DNA of 64,000 bases from Yponomeuta sedellus (GCA_934045075.1 OW203730.1:10592692-10656691), one strand, 5' to 3'; positions 1 to 11,786 are shown, counted from the first letter of the stretch. The notes: a model not told the origin generated them from the sequence alone. Numbers and translations: made by a program.

Positions 1-499
1 TTACGCTAGCAAGTTTTTTTATGCAATATGGGTCAATTGAATTAATCTTTTTTAATTTTATTAATAAGGCTGGCAGGTACTGGTAGATTGTAGAGTGAAC
101 ATCATATGCTAAGATATGTGGGATCCACACGGAAAAAAAAGATTTCTTAGATTAAGACAATATCCTATTGGTCAAGACAATCCGTGATTCATATATGGCG
201 GAAACAATATTATCTTGAATGAAGTAAAATACTGTCTCAGTTTTGTTGTCTTCATCTAGAACACTCATTCTTGAAACAAGAAAGTTAAGTTTTATTTCGG
301 AAATAAACTAATGTCTTGATGAAAGAATATATAATGTTTCAGGAATAAGCAAGAATTTGATATATTTTCTTTGAAGACCATACATTGTTTTAGCTAAAGA
401 AAAACTGTCTCCGAACAGTCATTCATTCAGTCATTCACTCATTCTTCAAACTGCTAATATTCTTAAAACAGTACATATTTGTCTTGCAGCGAGACTCGA

Positions 500-1415
500 T
501 GTTTTATGCTAAGACAATATTTTCTTAGATGAAGCGTCTACTATTTTAGCTAAAAATAAATTTATTTTGAGAGAAGACTCGTTTATTTCGTACTAAGTCA
601 ATATTTTCTTAGGATAAGCCGCTACTATTCTTAGCTGAATAGAAATGTATATTGTAGGAAGACTTCTTTGTTTCATACTGAGACAATACTTTCTTGGGAG
701 GAGCCTGTACTATTCTTAGATCAAGAGAAATTTCTTTAGATAGAAGGCTTCTTTGTTTCATACTAAAACTATATTTTCTTAGGAGAAGCCTTTAGTATTC
801 TTAGCCGAAGAGAAATGTATTTCATACTAAGACAATTTTTTCTTAGGATAAGCCTCTAATATTCTTAGCTGAAAATAAATGTGTTTTGTAGGAACAATTC
901 ATTGTTTCATACTGAGACAATATTTTCTAGGGAGAAGACTGTACCATTCTTAGATCAAGAGAAATTTGTTTCGATAGAAAACTTCTTTGTTTCATACTAA
1001 AACAATATGTTCTTACTATTATTCTTAGGCGAAAAGAAATTTGTTTCATAATAAGACAATATTGTCTTAGTAGAAGCATCTACTATTCTTAGCTGAAGAG
1101 ACATTTGTTTTGAGAGAAGAGTCTTATGTTTCCTACTGAGAGAATATTTTCTTGGGAGAAGGTACTACTATTTTTAGCTGAAGAGCCGTTCGTTTTGGGA
1201 CAAGACTTGTTTGTTTCCTACTGAGAGAATATTTTCTTGGGAGAAGGTACTAATATTCTTAGCTGAAGAGACATACATTTTGGGACAATACTTGTTTGTT
1301 TCCTACTAAGAGAATATTATCTTGGGAGAAGCTTCTACTATTCTTAGCTAAAGAGACATTCGTTTTGAGAGGATATTTTTTATGCTTCATACTGAGACAA
1401 TATTTTCTAGCTTAA
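500..1415. repeat. 85-bp tandem repeat array, about ten units
   Basis: The marker word TTTC(A/C)TACT recurs at 586, 671, 756, 820, 905, 990, 1044, 1129, 1214, 1299 and 1384. The spacing is 85 bp except for two shortened units of 64 and 54 bp. Each unit also carries TATTTTCTTGGGAGAAG and ATTCTTAGCTGAAGAG-like words. It forms the left subterminal zone of the 128-9099 element. Looser relatives of the unit extend left towards position 160. Confidence 0.85.
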
Positions 1416-2284
1416 GTTTATCCCAATGACACTTCATCCAAAAGAATATTGTCTCATTACAAGACTGTACCCTCTTACACGTAGGTATTCCCATAAAACA
1501 AACAACTCTTAAGCTAACTATTGCTAAGGCATTGATGAGCATTTTTATGTAGAGGATTACATAAAAATGCTTATCCAATTAACATTAACAAGCTTTGTTG
1601 AAACGTCTCACATAAAAAAACTCCAGCAATGGTAGGTATACTATACATACAGGAATGAAAGTAAACAGATTGATTAATGGTAGGCAACACTTATTTATTA
1701 TCGATAAAAATTGAACATATACCTATTGTCTAAATTAAACACTTGAATAGTGTATTAAAGGCCTTATAGGCAGATTTATAGACGTACCTGACCTTGTCTA
1801 TAATCATGTAAAATTTACCGTGGAAATCTTCGTCGGAAGTGCAATGTATGATGTACGGCTGGACGGCCTTTTGTTTTCCTGATGCGGTGGTGAATATTTC
1901 GTCAATTTTCTTTTGTACATCCCCAGGTGTCTAGAAAGTAAAGGTCACCATTTAAACGCCCGTTTCACTCAACATGGTAAGTATTAAGATACAAGCGCAA
2001 AAATCATTTAAAAAAATATAGAAAAGCTGATTAAAACTATAAAAACTCTATGTGTAGGTACTCGGTTTTTACCTTTACATTGACAATGAAACTTTCACTG
2101 CATTCCTTTATTGAAAACTTTTCCCGTTTATTCAACCGTCCCTTTGGCAGCACCAAATGGCACAGCAGCTCGATTTGCGATGCAAGGTTGTGATCTAAAA
2201 TAATAATAACTAAATTAATTATTACGATTTTTTTCTAATTTCAAGATTGGAGGATTGAAATAGGAAAATATTGGATAATCCAAA

Positions 2285-2375
2285 ACCAATCCATACTAGG
2301 CCTCATGGTGGAGTATGTATGGCCTATACCTTCCTCAGGGAAGAGACCCGCGCCCCTCGGTGGGGATATAATGAG
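2285..2375 (+). repeat. Fragment of the 5S-derived SINE family (3' part)
   Basis: It matches the tail of the 22580-22932 copy: GTGGAGTAT-GGCCTA-CCTTCCT, then AGAGACCCG and a GGTGGGGATA-like end with a GTTGATGAT tail. It is strongly diverged and lies in an intron of the minus-strand pseudogene. Confidence 0.6.
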
Positions 2376-2906
2376 TTGATGATGATAACTAAATTTAAAA
2401 GTTGGTTTCTACAGGGTGTTGATTTGTACAGTTAAATCCGACTCAGGGGTGGTTATTTATATGATACTGAAGAAAAATAAATATAAACATTTTTTAGTGA
2501 AAATCACCTTAAATCCCCGGTATTGCGGCGCAGGCGGCGAGCGCGCGGGCGCACTCTCCCGCCCCGCCCCGCGAAACCCCCGTCAGACCCGTCAAGTGCA
2601 AACGTTAGAAGCTAAACCATATTAGTAACTTTTTAGGCGATTTTCACAAAAAAAAAAATATTTTATCTACTCTGCTCGTATTATCTAATGCAGGTTATAA
2701 AGGGCATAATGAGCAATAATTTACAGTTACACCCCTATGAGAAAAGTACAATTTTAAATCGATTTATAATTAAATTAGGTATATGGCGGGACGACCTCGC
2801 AAACTTTCTGCCGGGGTGACAGGGAGAAGTTGAGAGCTAAAGAGGAGGCCTTCGCCCAGGAGTGGAACACTAAATCGGCTAATTAAAAATATAATTAAAA
2901 TGTATC

Positions 2907-3090
2907 GACGATCTCTGTGGCGCAGTGGTTAGCGCGTCTGCCTACCATGCGAGAAGTCCCGGGTTCGAATCCCGGCTGGGGACAAAAAAAACCCAGGATG
3001 TTTACATGTTTGTAACGTCGCTGTTTCTGGTTCCCTCGACACAGGGTATCCTAGTGTGGGGCCAGAAGCAATGTATGTGCCTGTATGTAA
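2907..3090 (+). mobile_element. tRNA-derived SINE (family G) in intron 3 of the pseudogene
   Basis: The head is tRNA-like with an A-box-like TGGCGCAGTGGTTAGCG and a B box GGGTTCGAATCCC (T arm CCGGG/CCCGG perfect). The acceptor stem does not pair, so it is not a tRNA gene. The body runs on through a run of A and TTTGTAACGTCGCTGTTTCTGG to ...GGGGCCAGAAGCAATG. A minus-strand fragment of the same body is at 27083-27135. Confidence 0.8.
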
Positions 3091-3745
3091 ACGATAAATG
3101 TTATGTATATACTCACCGGTATTTGTTAATCCGTCAATATATTCGACCAACGCCACTGTCTCCTCTTTCGAATTTTGATGTTTTTTAATATTCTTAACTT
3201 TTTCCATAAATTCGTCCCAAAATAGGTAAAATTTATTCGATTTTTCAGGATATATTGCCACGAAGTCTAAATGGATCTGAAAAAGAAAACCAATGAGTTG
3301 TCTGTATAATGCCACAAAGTATCTGATCCAGTAAAGTTGTCAAATTTAATATGAAAACGTCAAGTTTAATATGACAAAAGTGACGCATTCATTAATGGAG
3401 ATTAAAAAAATCTTACCAAGACATCGCTTCTGACATGTTTAATGGTAAAATAAATATGGGCCAATTTGCGATAAATCCTTCTACAGCGTCATAGATACTG
3501 TGTCAATTGGCGGAGTTCATGAGTAGCTTTCCACTTCTTGATAACATCATCACAAGGTTCTGTGTTGTTTTTTAATCACACAACATCATCTCTGGGAGTA
3601 TCTAAAACGGACTATATGATTAGTATCGCATTATGAATAAAAAAATACCAAAAAAAGGCCACGAAAAAGAAAAACTTACCAACTTTACCCACCAACCCAT
3701 CATTGAATGTCTTTGTCCACTTCCCATGACGTTTTCTATGTTCAT

Positions 3746-5942
3746 TTTCACTTTCTTACTACAATAGGACGAGAGCAAATTAAATCCATGTGATGCGCTG
3801 CATGCACTGCGCGGGTGCGCGGAAAAAAAGAAATGGCGCTAACGCAGCGCGGAACAACGACCATAGTGTTGCCAACCCCTTCGGAAAAAATCCTCTAAAA
3901 AAATGTTTAAATCCCCCTGAAAACCTCAAATTTTTGGTTTTTTGAATTTGTTATATCTATGTACCATTTCATTGGTATGTGAACAAAAGTGAAAGGTTAA
4001 CAAATACTTTTCACTCATGAAATAAAAAGAATTTTGTTGGTACTTTTATTTTACACTTTCGGCATCGTACTTTATAGCACAATCTTACAAGTTATAAATC
4101 AGAAAAGTTTCAAAATCGAATTGTGATTGATGGATGAATTCATAAGCCCATCAGCTGTGTGCCGTACGTTGTCGTTCGGTCGTTCTCGGCTGCATTCAAT
4201 GTCATCTTCTTGTAGGACTAAAAAAAGTAATTCAATTCACTGCTATTGTAAGTTTCAATCGTCAGAACAACCCCTAAAAACCCCAAAATATTCTTTCCTT
4301 TGCCAACCACTAGATTTGTTAAATAATATCTACTTATTTACATGAACGCTTGTAGAGATTTCATGTGCTGATGACTGTGCCTACTGTTTATTGCAATTAA
4401 GCGTGCCAAAACACCCTCACAGTATGATTTTTTTTGTTGTGTGTACCTATAGCAAGTATTATGAACAGCTAATAATAATAATACTATTAGCTGCTTATGT
4501 TTCCGAGATTTATGCAATATTCGTCGCGTGGCAATTTTCGCTCATCTGTCTGGACCCATACGGATTACGTGGCCTACTCAAATTAACGGCGTCATTGTCC
4601 TTGGAAGTGTCACACTTATATATTGTCAGTGCAACAGTTGTTAAAGATATTTTTATTTCTATATTAGTTGGAGTTGACTGACATTCTTATATACTGTAAC
4701 GACAATAACTGTATACTTAGTACTTTTCTGTTGTGCTGAAAACTGTGAGAGATTAATGACAACAATGACGAATTAGTGACAATTCGAGTAGATCCACCCG
4801 GCCTGCCTAATACCACTTGAGTTTTGCGGGCACATCAGATCCAATATTAGTCATTTTGGTTCTGGAGCGAGCGAGCGTGGTGTTTTTTTCGGTCAATCCT
4901 TCTTGCATCTAGAATGCTGCGCCCCATCGCCCATTGGCAAACCTTAAACTTTGTTTTCAGATGTTCGTTCAGAGCAGGTTTTTCACCGTCGTAGGCTAGG
5001 ATGGGCGTAATACACAAGAATTATTAAGGTTTGCTTCAGGCAAGTAGGTACTAACTTGCCCTTCATTAACTGTTTCATGGACCAGAAGCTCTTCCAGGAG
5101 ATCTCGCTATGATGATTGATTTCATTATTCTGCCTTTATTCGAAGGAGACTATCTGGCCCAAGTATTGTATACCTACTCTTCGACGTACTGTATATCCTG
5201 TCTATCCACCTCGACCCTCCCTTCGAAGTTATAAGGGTTCTTTTTCTTTTGAGTTACGGAAACCCAAGAATAGAAAGTTCAGCCCGTTTTTACTCAGTTT
5301 TATTTTGTCAAATTGTACAAAAAGGTTTTTCATCTCAAAGGCTCGGAAAGAGAATCTCTATTAGCTTCACCAGCTGGAGTAAAAGCGTAATTTAAATTTC
5401 TAACTATTTTTGCGCCCTTCCTCGCTGAATTGAGATGAACAGATATGTATTTCGCACATGTGCAATGTTATTTGCGTCTCGTCCATGTGAATCCCTCGCT
5501 ACGCTAATGTTTCTTTTTTGGCAAAATAATGGGCATATTCATCTCGAAATACGCATTTCACTGGGAGATGAGTCTTAAACTAGCAACACTTTTAGTCAGC
5601 GCTGTACGTCGCCGTCTATAGTGCATGCATACAGGCGCAGTGCAGGCAGACACGTTCAGACACGTTTGGCTTATTTAAAAATTTTTGTTTACGTCGAAGA
5701 ATATGTTTCTTGAGGTGAAATAGGTACTCTTGAATTAGATTTTAAGTGACGTGAAGTCAAAACTATGAATCTTGGTGGTCTAGTAACCGAATTTAACTGA
5801 TAGTGTTTTGTTTAGCTTGCCTTAGGTCTGTAAGTAGGTGCTTAATACCTATAGCACAATTAATTAGATCTAAACAGGAAAAGCACTTTACAGGAAAGGC
5901 GAAAATCTTATTTCTATATACCTACATAACTGACTTTTTATA
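3746..5942. other. Interior of the CACGG element upstream of the pseudogene, no gene recognised
   Basis: The first ~150 bases beyond the ATG at 3745 are GC-richer (CGCGCACCCGCGCAGTGCATG on the minus strand) and could be a 5' UTR or promoter. No TATA or initiator element is obvious. The rest is AT-rich with short open frames that look random. I see nothing else that can be supported. Confidence 0.5.
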
Positions 5943-6205
5943 CCTACTAGGTGACCCGGCAAACGTTGTTTCGCCTTATAAATTATTTGTACCTAGGTAA
6001 CTAGGTAGGTACCTAGTAATTATATTAAGAAAAAAAAATTGGGAGGACCACGCCCTTATTATCACTTAGGGTATATACAAAATAGATACATAACGACCTA
6101 ATTCTCAAACGTACCGAATATACATAGTTACCTACCTATAAAAATTCGTCAAAATCGGTCAGGTCTTTTCGGCCGAGTACCTAGAACCTAACACTGTGAT
6201 ACAAC
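5943..6205 (-). mobile_element. Helitron-like lepidopteran repeat, diverged
   Basis: The left end ACTAGGTGACCCGGCAAACG resembles the reverse complement of a lepidopteran Helitron 3' end. Downstream AATCGGTCAGGTCTTTTCGG resembles the conserved 'AAATCGGTCCAGCCGTTCTCGAG' zone of these elements. No clean 5' terminus was found. Confidence 0.4.
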
Positions 6206-6368
6206 TGATACAAGAATTTTATAGTTATAGGTATTTAATTAGATTAGATGAAGCTAGAAGAAAGATGTTGTAGGAATATTTTGTTCTTATCAAGTACCTA
6301 CAGGGGCTGCAAAGTTCATTTTTGGTGTTATTTCCCCATTCCTTAACAAGTGTACCTATGTATATTTT

Positions 6369-7234
6369 TAGGGTTCCGTACCCAAAGGACCCGGAACGGA
6401 CCCTATCACTGAGACTCCGCTGTCCGTTTGTCCGTCTGTCACCAGGCTGTATCTCATGAACCGTAAAGCCGATTTTATATTACGTATTTGTGGCATGAAA
6501 ATTAATGTCGTGATATGAGTTTTATCGATATGTTCACGTCTAATTTAGGACTTTTGTAATGCATGCATTAATTTCGCGACAGCTTAAGAATTTCGTGTGC
6601 TGCGCGATTTTTTTGGTGAAGTTAGTGTCATGCAAATAATTTCATAATGTAGATGCGTCGTGAAGCTATTGTCGCCTCTACCAACGTGTTTTTTTCTTGA
6701 TACCTAGTCTTTTTTTAAGTCTATATAGAAGCATCTCTTTAAAAACTAAATTGAATACAGAAGAATATAGCTTTGATGCCGATGTAACATGGTTACTGCG
6801 ATACTGACGATTTCACGACACTAATACTACGTAACGAAATTACTTCGTAAAAAAATAATAATTATCGAAACTACATGATACAACGACAACAGATGATGTA
6901 GGTACTTATGTTGCCTTGTTATAGCGGCTACAGAAATACATCATCTATAACACCAAATATTAAAAAACGGTATAAAGTAAACATTTAACGGGGGCTCTCG
7001 CACAACAAATATCTATTTTTTTGCTCAATATTGATAACGGCAACAGGTAGACGATAAAAAATATTCATAGAATATTGAGCTATATTATGTACTTTAAAAA
7101 TATCTAAATAATTGAAATAAAATAAATATCTAACGGGGGCTCCCATACAACAAAAATGATTTTTTTGCCGTTTTCATAGATAATGGTACAGAACCCTTCG
7201 TGCGCGAGTCCGCCTCGCACTTGGCCGGGTTTTT
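6369..7234. repeat. Dispersed lepidopteran repeat (GGGTTCCGTACCC ... GCACTTGGCCGG)
   Basis: The left edge is TTAGGGTTCCGTACCCAAAG and the left body has GACTCCGCTGTCCG and CACCAGGCTGTATCTCATGA. The right edge is GAACCCTTCGTGCGCGAGTC then CGCACTTGGCCGGGTTTTT. I recognise this combination from many lepidopteran genomes as an abundant non-coding repeat of uncertain class. The middle (about 6550-7120) is expanded and carries two copies of a GGGGCTC(T/C)C(G/A)(C/T)ACAACAAA word, at about 6990 and 7136. It is inserted in the CACGG element. Confidence 0.7.
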
Positions 7235-7579
7235 AGAGTTACGCCTGTGTTTGTAAATTTGTTTTTTACTGGGCTGTCTTTTGAAGAGACAATGTAAATA
7301 TAAATGTAGTAATAAGTTTTATTAATAATACCCTAAAATTAAATATGATATCAAAAAGGCACCAATGAGTGCATTTTTGTCCTTAAAATTCTAACCTACC
7401 TTCCGAAACGATCGTATGAAAAACTATAAGTGCACCTTAGTTTAAAGGTGCACATTATAGAATCGCATTCGATTTACTAAATATAAATAGGTAGGTATGA
7501 CCTTTCTGTCTTATATTTTTGATTTTACTAACGAACGCTACGCGAACACCGGCCGCCATTAAGTGTGGGTTTGAAACAC

Positions 7580-8560
7580 CATGATGCTTGAAAACAAGAT
7601 GTGAAAGTTATTCAACGAAGAATATAAGTAGGTAGGTAGTAATTTTGGCTGAACACAAAGATTTTCTTTAACAAAAGAAATGTATTGGTTAAAAATCAGT
7701 TCTTTCAGTGAAGAGATAACGCATTTTAAAGTAAAATAACCCTTCTTCTTTGAAACTTCATTCTCAAGTCAAGGATAATCTATTTCGGTAAAAAGTAATG
7801 GGAGTTTTTGATGGAAAATAATATATATTTGCAACGTAAGATAATATTGTGTTACATCAAAAAAATGTGGTCTTGGTTTGAAACGTTTCTAAAGCTTGCG
7901 TCCAAAATATGAAAACTATCTAGCGAAGAATAATTAGTTATTTCGGCTATAGGTACAATATGGTGATTTTTTTGATTCTAGAAAATAATGTCTCGGTTCA
8001 AAATATGTATATTTGTTCAGTGAAGAGAAACATTATTCTTTAAATAAAAACCCTTAGCCTCCAATCAAAACGAATATTCTCAAGTCAAGAATATTCAAGA
8101 ATAATTTATTTTGGTACCAAGTATTGGTAATTTATTGTTGGAAAAATATATATTCTTGACATGCAAAATAGTATTGTGATGCATTGATAAAATATATAGC
8201 CTTGGTTTAAAACACCTAAAAGCTTGAGAATAAGATAAAAAAAACTCTAACTAATTTCTGCTCAACAATATGTATTTTATGGACGCAAGTAAATAATTTC
8301 TTGGTCAAGAATATACCTTTATTTTCAGTAAAGACAAATGTATTTTAAAAATTAAAACAAAATTTTTTTCTTCTGTTGAAACAAAAAATCTCAAGTCAAG
8401 AATAACAAATCAAGAGTAATATAATTTGGTCGGAAGTTATCTCAATTTCTTGATGGGAGAATATAAATTCTTTTTATGCGAAACAATGCTGTCTTCTCTT
8501 TAGAAAATATGAAATCTTGATTTAAAATTCATTGAGTTTTAGATCAATATATTAATATTC
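7580..8560. repeat. Degenerate ~310-bp tandem array, right subterminal zone
   Basis: GCTTG-(A/C)-start words recur at about 7587, 7894 and 8222. TTCAGTGAAGAGA-like words recur at about 7705, 8018 and 8327, each followed by an A-rich CCCTT zone and by AAGTCAAGGATAAT-type words. The spacing is 307-328 bp over about three units. The array continues as less ordered TCAAGAATA-rich sequence to 9090. Confidence 0.65.
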
Positions 8561-9264
8561 TTTTATGAAGATACTGTGATTCTTATGTCAAAAATAAACG
8601 ATATGTTTTGAACCAAAAAAAGTGTTTTCTTAGAACTAAGCAAGCTTTCTTGAACTAAAATATTCTCATAGTCTTCCTTCAAGAATAAGGAAAGTCAATC
8701 AAAACGAGACGATAATGTTTTTGTATCGAGAAAACTTTCTCAAGATAAGAATTTATATTTCTTAATTCGATTCAATTGTTAGTGTTTTAAGGGAAGTATT
8801 TTTTTTCTTTATTTAAGATAATATCGTCTTGAATGAAGAGATTTCTATTTTGGTTTAATATTTTTATTGTTTACTGTCAAGAAATAGTGATATTCTTCAA
8901 TTGAGATTAGTTAATCTTCAATTAAAAATATATTTCTTCAGTCAAGAATAAAAAGGAAGATAATATTATTCTTTAATCAAGTAAACACTGTTTCTTGGCT
9001 TGAGAATATTTACTTAAGTCAAAATAATATTTACTTCAATTAAAACAATATGTCTGAGAATATTCATATTCTTCGATTAAGCATTCCTTTTTTTCCGTGC
9101 ACTCTGCCAAAGTGTAAAGTTGCCTCAAGCGGTTTTTTAAATGATAAGAATGGACAAGTTAGTGAATATTGATGATCTAATAATATCTAGCATCTAGCAG
9201 ATGATTTGGAAGACTGGTTTCTAGCACATTGTACCAAAGTACCCTAAACCGGTAAATGAATGTG

Positions 9265-9350
9265 AAGCCAAAAAGTTTTGTCAGGACCGTGGCAAACTAA
9301 GATCTCTATTCCTCTGAGATACAGGCGTGACCTCATGTCATGTACAATGT
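9265..9350 (+). repeat. LINE-tail fragment (family E)
   Basis: TTGTCAGGACCGTGGCAA followed by CCTCTGAGATACAGGCGTGA matches better copies at 37590-37710 and 32590-32660. It is probably the 3' end of a non-LTR element. Confidence 0.5.
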
Positions 9351-9597
9351 ACGTATCATAATAAAAGGTACCTATGGTTTTTTACATCCAGCAGTCGACG
9401 AAACCTATAGGCAAAGTTACGTCATAAAAAGAACCCATAGTCATCCAAATTGGGTACCTATTAGAATAAAATATGACGTAAACAGATAGATTTTTTGCGA
9501 CTAAAGGTCGGTTTTCGAATTGAAAATTTCTGCCTTCAGTAACAACTAAAATGTCCTGCCTCTGCAAATTGCTTGAAAAACGAGACAAAGGGACGCA

Positions 9598-9692
9598 ACG
9601 TTTTGTCACGCTCTTTTCTGGTAAATTCAAAGAGGCAGCAATACAGTTAAGTATTTACTTAGCCAAATTATCAATTCAGAAACTGTCCCAAA
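9598..9692 (-). mobile_element. Short inverted-repeat element (family J), partial
   Basis: The stretch from TTTTGTCACGCTCTTT through CAGTTAAGTATTTACTTAG to GAAACTG matches the reverse complement of 15826-15957. A third copy is at 31441-31553. Confidence 0.6.
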
Positions 9693-10159
9693 CTGATTTA
9701 CATAGACAGAGAAAGGTTAGTCAACTTAATGGTTATTCTGTCCGAGCTTTAACATTACTTGAACGCTTGCAGCTTCAGTAAAAAATTAATGCCAGTAATA
9801 AAATCGACTCTTGACCTGGAAGAGCCATAAAACAACAAAAGAAAGATGCAAATCTCCTCATCAATATTCGGGAAAAGAGGATGCTTTATGTGTCAACTTG
9901 ATTAGCATCTCATACATCACAATGACGATTAGCTCATCACACCACACAGTGCGTAGGTATGATGCATGGTGTCTAGTCTACTCCGGAACTAATTTCTTGG
10001 AGGTTTTATAGTGGGTTTTGAGGTACAGGTGATAAATTGAGAATGTAATAACCTAGACTCCGAAAGTAAAATATTTGTATGTTTTGTGAACTCGTATAGA
10101 GCTCAGTACTGTAGTGTTCCTCATGACCTCTCTCTGAATGAGAAGGTAAAAACTTGGCT
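9693..10159. other. Unassigned AT-rich sequence
   Basis: Nothing recognised. Short open frames lack domain-like composition. Confidence 0.4.
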
Positions 10160-10265
10160 GGAGTTACCACCCCTAGCCATGAACAGAGATAAATGGAAAG
10201 CCCTTTGCATCAGCCCCAGACTCCACGGAGGAGTAAAGGGACCAAAAAAGAAGAAGAAGAAAAGT
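10160..10265 (+). pseudogene. LINE reverse-transcriptase C-terminal remnant with A-rich tail
   Basis: The frame reads PLAMNRDKWKALCISPRLHG and ends in a lysine run coded by an (AAG/AAA)n tract at 10240-10263. A W-x-x-L-C motif near the C terminus before an A-rich 3' end is typical of non-LTR retrotransposon ORF2 tails. The fragment is too short for clade assignment. A SINE-C head follows directly. Confidence 0.4.
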
Positions 10266-10268
10266 ATC

Positions 10269-10390
10269 TCAAAGCGGTGGTAACGCAGCGGTAGAACGGC
10301 CTTACATTCGGGAGGTCGTAGGTTCTAATCAATGTACCAATGACTTTGTCTTCTAAGTTACGTACATTTATGAAAATTGTAGTAGCTATC
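10269..10390 (+). mobile_element. SINE-C head, truncated
   Basis: GCGGTGGTAACGCAGCGGTAGAA is the A-box region and GGTCGTAGGTTCTAATC a decayed B box. It is followed by the family signature ATGTACCAATGACTTTGT and TTACGTACATTT. Compare the fuller copies at 46841-47232 and 16020-16414. Confidence 0.75.
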
Positions 10391-11732
10391 AGTCAACTCT
10401 AAATGATACTATAATACAAGTATGTAACACATTGTAAGCGTAAATACTACCTGCTTCTAGATTGGTACAAATTTTACGTACATTCGTGTACACTAATGGT
10501 GCGTTACAGGCGACCTTACGAAACTCTTAAGATTGATCGACAATACGCATCTTTATCTCGAGTAGGGAACTATACAGCAAGCGAAGCAGAGAACAATGCT
10601 TGTATGTGGGCGGGCGATAATGAAGTTAATTACTGTGCCCATGCGTCTACCCGCATCCCGGGTTTCGTTGAGTCCCAAGCTTTGAACCCGTCAGATGTAA
10701 GATTGGACTCATTACAATTTTGGTAATATCAGCTAGGGAAGCATAGGGTCAAGATAAAAATTTACCCACTATTGTGTAGCGGCATCTCGCTTCATGCGAT
10801 GAAAAAAAGCAGAGCTAGCAGATAATGGCGCTGGCAGATAATGGGATAAAACTTTTATCGTGACGTTCCTCCTCTGATTCCCCTATACATGAATTGAAAA
10901 CTTCTGTTAGAAAGTCAAAATGTCTGTCTAGAAAATTGTATTCATCGATCTCCCTTTACTTTTCATGTTAATTTGGCCATATTGAGCTACAATTGATTAA
11001 AAAAATATTCAAAGACCGTAGAAGAAGACATGACGCTTTCTTCATTAGCTAGTTAGTTGGCCATTGCCCATTAAATATTTGTTATAAATAAAAAGCTGAA
11101 GAAAACATAACCAGCAACCCGACAGCTGAGCAAAAACTACTAAGCACTCGGGACCAACCTAGATAACTCGCAAGGAGTTTCATTGCTGAATTTTGATCCC
11201 GCTTGCTTAGTAGTTTATGCTCATTTTCTGTTGGATTGATACTGAATTCATATAGCCTCGCGCTTGCAACGTGTCGATTGAAATTTAATTTGACAAAATC
11301 TGACCAATGGTCAAAGAGTTACGAGGGATCACAGAATCGAATATACATACAGACGAGCCAAACACCTCTTTTCGGGCTTTGTCGCAGTCGGGTAAAAGTG
11401 TATCGAATTTGTTTTCATTGGTAGCACTAGATAGCCCTTGCTCCTTTAGTATTTGTTAAGAAGTAGTATTTAACGTACCAATTAGTAAATTGCACGTGTT
11501 TAAAGTTTTATGTATTAAGTATAATTAAATATAAGCAAAAGGTATAGACGGTCCGTTTCTGAGACACTGGATAAGCATACACTCTCAAGTCTCTCAGAAA
11601 CGAGGATCGAGTCTAAAATTAACAATTTGTGCGCAGTTTGTTTGTTCTTTGTTTAATTGTATTGTGATTTTATCTTTTACAAAGTGTTATTTTGAATTTT
11701 ATTTTTGGTTTATGTGAAATAAAATATAATTT
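10391..11732. other. Unassigned sequence
   Basis: No gene recognised. An 11-bp inverted repeat, CGTTTCTGAGA and its complement, brackets about 11553-11605. Everything else appears non-repetitive within this window. Confidence 0.4.
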
Positions 11733-11786
11733 GACGGGGAAGTTAGAAGTACTCGGATAGTTCCGGGTACTTCTAACTTCCCCGTC
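11733..11786. repeat. Perfect 20-bp inverted repeat (hairpin)
   Basis: Arms are 11733-11752 (GACGGGGAAGTTAGAAGTAC) and 11767-11786, exact reverse complements, with a 14-base loop. It could be a foldback remnant or a transcribed hairpin. Confidence 0.9.

Larger units (their letters stand above)
1788..3745 (-). pseudogene. Five-exon spliced gene of unknown function, disrupted in exon 2
   Basis: Reading the minus strand, exon 1 is 3745-3680 (ATG, 22 codons, begins MNIENVMGSG, donor GTAAGT). Exon 2 is 3611-3417, exon 3 is 3276-3117 (starts IHLDFVAIYPEK, donor GTGAGT), exon 4 is 2194-2073 (contains LLCHLVLPKGRLNK, donor GTAAAA) and exon 5 is 1930-1788 (starts TPGDVQKKIDEI, ends YMIIDKV, donor GTACGT). 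Phases are compatible across 3/4 (phase 1) and 4/5 (phase 0). Exon 2 has two in-frame stops. Its second half reads well only in another frame (SIYDAVEGFIANWP), so a frameshift is present. A possible last exon near 1734 would add R-Q-stop, followed by AATAAA near 1700. I do not recognise the family. The W..T..LR ... WP ... DF..YP layout recalls uncharacterised insect proteins, but only from memory. A SINE and a GC-rich patch (2520-2600) sit in intron 3. The gene lies wholly inside the CACGG element, so it is either cargo or a captured gene. Confidence 0.65.
128..9099. mobile_element. Candidate ~9-kb DNA transposon with CACGG termini and subterminal repeat arrays
   Basis: The left end reads CACGGAAAAAAAAG at 128. 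The right end is CCGTG at 9099, preceded by an A/T-rich tract whose reverse complement reads CACGGAAAAAAAGG. Over the outer 30 bases the two ends agree at about 23 positions. The dinucleotide CA flanks both sides (126-127 and 9100-9101), a possible 2-bp target duplication. Inside the ends lie long arrays of degenerate repeats rich in TCTTGA and AAGAATAT-like words: 85-bp units on the left, ~310-bp units on the right. CAC-starting ends, short target duplications and long subterminal repeat arrays are known for the CMC/EnSpm (CACTA) superfamily, so that is my best guess. No transposase is visible, so it would be non-autonomous. The interior holds a spliced pseudogene and several inserted repeats. 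Confidence 0.5.

Noticed and set aside
500..1415. CRISPR-like array
   Set aside because: Units are contiguous 85-bp tandem repeats without unique spacers, and the genome is eukaryotic.
2520..2600. CpG-island-like promoter
   Set aside because: It is a short GC-rich patch inside an intron, with no transcription signal; more likely part of an inserted repeat.
2907..2982. tRNA gene in the pseudogene intron
   Set aside because: The T arm is perfect but the acceptor stem does not pair, and a SINE body follows.
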